Translations under genes and position numbers: made by a program
Notes under the pieces: model-generated
Told to the model about the DNA's origin: nothing
The model's database searches: none
What the model saw: the letters and a program-made list of their open reading frames with translations, nothing else
In this document: positions 13,761-16,080 of the stretch, in pieces
Numbering within the stretch: the first letter of the stretch is position 1
How the letters are laid out: the number at the start of each line of letters is the position of its first letter
From: an uncultured Methylococcaceae bacterium
Lineage (GTDB): Bacteria; Pseudomonadota; Gammaproteobacteria; Methylococcales; Methylomonadaceae
Reading direction: 5' to 3'
NCBI GenBank assembly: GCA_903903365.1
Contig: CAIUYS010000452.1
Location: 1-16,080, forward strand
DNA: 16,080 nt

Positions 13761-16080
13761 ATGAACATAATGTCCTGCGTTAATCGGTTGCAAACGCTTT
13801 ATATCAAGTCGAAACCTGCTGATGAGGTATTCAACAGCTTATTAACGGATATTCTTGAGTTGACTGATAGCCGGTTTGGTTTCATTAATGAATTAAAATA
13901 CGATGAAACCGGTACCCAATTCCTCCAATCATTGGCGATAACTAATGTTGCCTGGGATGATGCCAGTCGGCGTTTTTGGGAAGATAACTACGCAAGCGGA
14001 TTAAAATTTTATGCGACCGATGCCCTCTATTTTGCGAGTATTATTACCAATGCCCCGGTTATCGCTAATGACCCGACCCATGACAGTCGTAGTTGTGGAC
14101 GGATGCCCCTCGGTCATCCCGCTCTGGACTGTTTTCTTGGCTTACCCATTTATTGTGAAGACGAAATTATTGGCTGCCTGGGATTTGCTAATCGCCCAGG
14201 CGGTTACGATGATGCACTGGTCGAAACAATGCAGCCGGTTATTGCTGCTTGCGCTCGGGTACTTGAAGGTTATCGCAGCGAAATGAGCAGGTTGGCGGCC
14301 GAAAAAAAATTTCAGGAGAAATCCATCCTGCTGGAAAATATGATTAATTCGTCGGCCGATTATATTTTAGCCAAAGATGCTAATTTAAATACCATTCTTT
14401 GCAATGAGACTTTTGCGGAGGCTATTGGTAAAAAACCGACTGATCTGTATGGTAAAACTGACCATGAAAATGGCATAGATCAGTATAAGCAGAGTGATGA
14501 GCGTAGCGATCTGGCTGTGCTGTCGGGTAAAACCATGCATAACACGAATAATATTTATAATATTGATGGAACATCGCGTATTTTTGATTCCGTTAAAGTG
14601 CCCTTACGATCAGCTAACGATAAAATTATTGGCTTACTTGAAGTAAACAGGGATGTCACCGAAAAAAAAGAACTGGAGGAAAAACTTAAGCTGGCCGCCA
14701 GTGTTTTTACCAGTACCCTTGAAGGCATTATGATTCTCTCTTCTGACGGTACTATCCTGGATGTTAATAATGCCTTTAGCCGTATTACCGGCTATGAGCA
14801 TGACGATATTTTGGGTGAAAATATGCGAATTTTAAACGCCGGCCTTCAGGATAATAATTTCTACGATAATCTGTGGTACAACCTTAATACTAAAGGCCAT
14901 TGGTATGGCGAAGTGTGGAACCGGCACAAGAACGGTGAAATCTACGCCGTGATGCAAAGTATTAATACCGTTAGCGATGATAATCAAACATCCCCCCGAA
15001 AATATGTATCGTTGTTATCTGATATCACCATGATTAAGGAGCATGAAAATGAACTGGAGCATATCGCTCATTACGATGCGCTGACCAGTCTGCCCAATCG
15101 CTTATTATTGGCAGATCGTCTGTACCAAGCCATAGCGCAAACCCGAAGACGAGGAGAACAGTTAGCGGTCATCTATATTGACCTGGATGGCTTTAAGTCG
15201 GTTAATGACAATTATGGACATGAAGCGGGTGATCAAGTATTGATATCGGTAGCACAGCGCATGAAACAGGCACTACGTGATGGCGATACGTTGGCTCGAA
15301 TCGGCGGCGATGAGTTTGTCGCATTATTGCTCGACATTGGTACTATTGAAGCCAGCATACCGATACTCAACCGCATACTGACGGGCGTATCCCAACCGGT
15401 ACATTTTAACCAGAATAATCTCCAAATTTCAGCCAGTTTGGGGGTCACTTTTTATTCATCGACAGACGATATTAATACCGATCAACTGCTACACCAAGCC
15501 GATCTTGCGATGTATCAGGCCAAGTTGGCAGGCAAGAATAGTTACCATTTTTTCGATGTTAGTCACGATAGCCATATCAGTGGTTATCATGAAAGTCTGG
15601 AACGTATACGCCAGGCACTGGATGCTCATGAATTTGTGCTGTATTATCAACCCAAAGTTAATATGCAGACAGCAGCAATTATCGGTGCTGAGGCCTTAAT
15701 TCGCTGGCAACACCCAACCCAAGGCCTGCTGCCTGCGAATATTTTTATGCCAATGATTGAAGATAATCCCTTGGCGATAGAGCTTGGTGAGTGGGTTATC
15801 GATACGGTTTTGGCACAGATGGAGCGCTGGACTGCCGCCGGACTCACACTCCCTGTGAGTATTAATATCAATGCCCGTCAGTTACAGCACACCGGATTTA
15901 TCGATAGTTTACGTACCTTGCTTGCCGCTCATCCGACTGTTAATCCGGGATTTTTGGAACTGGAAGTGCTGGAAACCAGCGCGATGGAGGACTTGACCAA
16001 GGTATCCAAAGTGCTTGAAATTAGTCGGGAAATGGGTTTTAATTTTTCCTTGGATAATTTTGGCACCGGTTATTCTTCAC
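13761..16080 (+). CDS. GAF-PAS-PAS-GGDEF-EAL signalling protein (c-di-GMP turnover), 3' end beyond the window
   Basis: An uninterrupted frame of 773 codons runs from the ATG at 13761 off the window end; upstream in frame there is only a stop at 13674. Domain order by residue: GAF about 25-165 (FGFINE, then LGLPIY and IIGCLGFANRP), PAS about 185-300, PAS about 305-430 (GYEHDDILGENMRIL, typical of redox- or ligand-sensing PAS), GGDEF about 435-595 and EAL from about 605. The cyclase motif RIGGDEF (513-519) is intact, and an inhibitory-site RDGD lies five residues before it. EALIRW is at 644-649; the later metal site reads LDNFGTG (765-766 DN) instead of LDDFGTG. No membrane segment is visible, so it is probably cytoplasmic. 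Being divergent from lapD, it may set the c-di-GMP level LapD senses. Net synthesis or breakdown cannot be decided. Confidence 0.93.
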   Translation, partial: MNIMSCVNRLQTLYIKSKPADEVFNSLLTDILELTDSRFGFINELKYDETGTQFLQSLAITNVAWDDASRRFWEDNYASGLKFYATDALYFASIITNAPVIANDPTHDSRSCGRMPLGHPALDCFLGLPIYCEDEIIGCLGFANRPGGYDDALVETMQPVIAACARVLEGYRSEMSRLAAEKKFQEKSILLENMINSSADYILAKDANLNTILCNETFAEAIGKKPTDLYGKTDHENGIDQYKQSDERSDLAVLSGKTMHNTNNIYNIDGTSRIFDSVKVPLRSANDKIIGLLEVNRDVTEKKELEEKLKLAASVFTSTLEGIMILSSDGTILDVNNAFSRITGYEHDDILGENMRILNAGLQDNNFYDNLWYNLNTKGHWYGEVWNRHKNGEIYAVMQSINTVSDDNQTSPRKYVSLLSDITMIKEHENELEHIAHYDALTSLPNRLLLADRLYQAIAQTRRRGEQLAVIYIDLDGFKSVNDNYGHEAGDQVLISVAQRMKQALRDGDTLARIGGDEFVALLLDIGTIEASIPILNRILTGVSQPVHFNQNNLQISASLGVTFYSSTDDINTDQLLHQADLAMYQAKLAGKNSYHFFDVSHDSHISGYHESLERIRQALDAHEFVLYYQPKVNMQTAAIIGAEALIRWQHPTQGLLPANIFMPMIEDNPLAIELGEWVIDTVLAQMERWTAAGLTLPVSININARQLQHTGFIDSLRTLLAAHPTVNPGFLELEVLETSAMEDLTKVSKVLEISREMGFNFSLDNFGTGYSS

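Noticed and set aside
1..16080. CRISPR arrays, prophage genes, transposases, integrases or rRNA
   Set aside because: No regularly spaced repeats, phage or transposase domains, or rRNA sequence were seen on either strand.

Overview
The window looks like chromosomal DNA from a gammaproteobacterium. The gene types (gltX next to tRNA-Ala, a RatA/COQ10-type START protein, a SOUL lipoprotein, LapD/LapG, many c-type cytochromes) and the moderate GC would fit a methanotroph of the Methylococcales, but nothing here proves that assignment.

Layout. Positions 1-1509 hold the 5' part of a tRNA-Ala(GGC) and gltX, both on the minus strand, with a recognisable tRNA promoter between them. A mostly empty 450-base stretch follows. 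Then come three separate plus-strand genes: a DUF2156 (MprF C-terminal-like) acyltransferase-fold protein, a SOUL-family lipoprotein and a RatA/COQ10-like START protein. Positions 4531-9535 form an electron-transfer region on the plus strand: a small periplasmic monoheme cytochrome c; then, after a 400-base intergenic region with a palindrome and a promoter-like sequence, a decaheme MtrA/DmsE/PioA-type cytochrome; its MtrB/PioB-type outer-membrane barrel partner; and an inner-membrane protein with four transmembrane segments and one c-type heme site. Together these could carry electrons across inner membrane, periplasm and outer membrane. No MtrC/OmcA-like surface cytochrome is visible. The region ends in a 166-base nested palindrome containing a strong terminator-like hairpin. 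A UbiE-like methyltransferase follows.

Positions 10663-13242 (minus strand) hold a biofilm-control pair. LapD is a c-di-GMP receptor with degenerate GGDEF and EAL domains. LapG is its periplasmic protease partner, and its reading frame is broken: the N-terminal and catalytic parts lie in different frames joined at GGGAAAA, and no ordinary start codon precedes the membrane/signal segment. Divergent from lapD, after a 518-base gene-free region with a good sigma-70-type promoter, a GAF-PAS-PAS-GGDEF-EAL protein begins at 13761 and runs off the window end. It could make or degrade the c-di-GMP that LapD senses.

Most noteworthy points: the MtrAB-type conduit with a four-helix monoheme membrane cytochrome, the split lapG with a -1 slippery heptamer exactly at the frame junction, and the nested palindromic element at 9552-9717.
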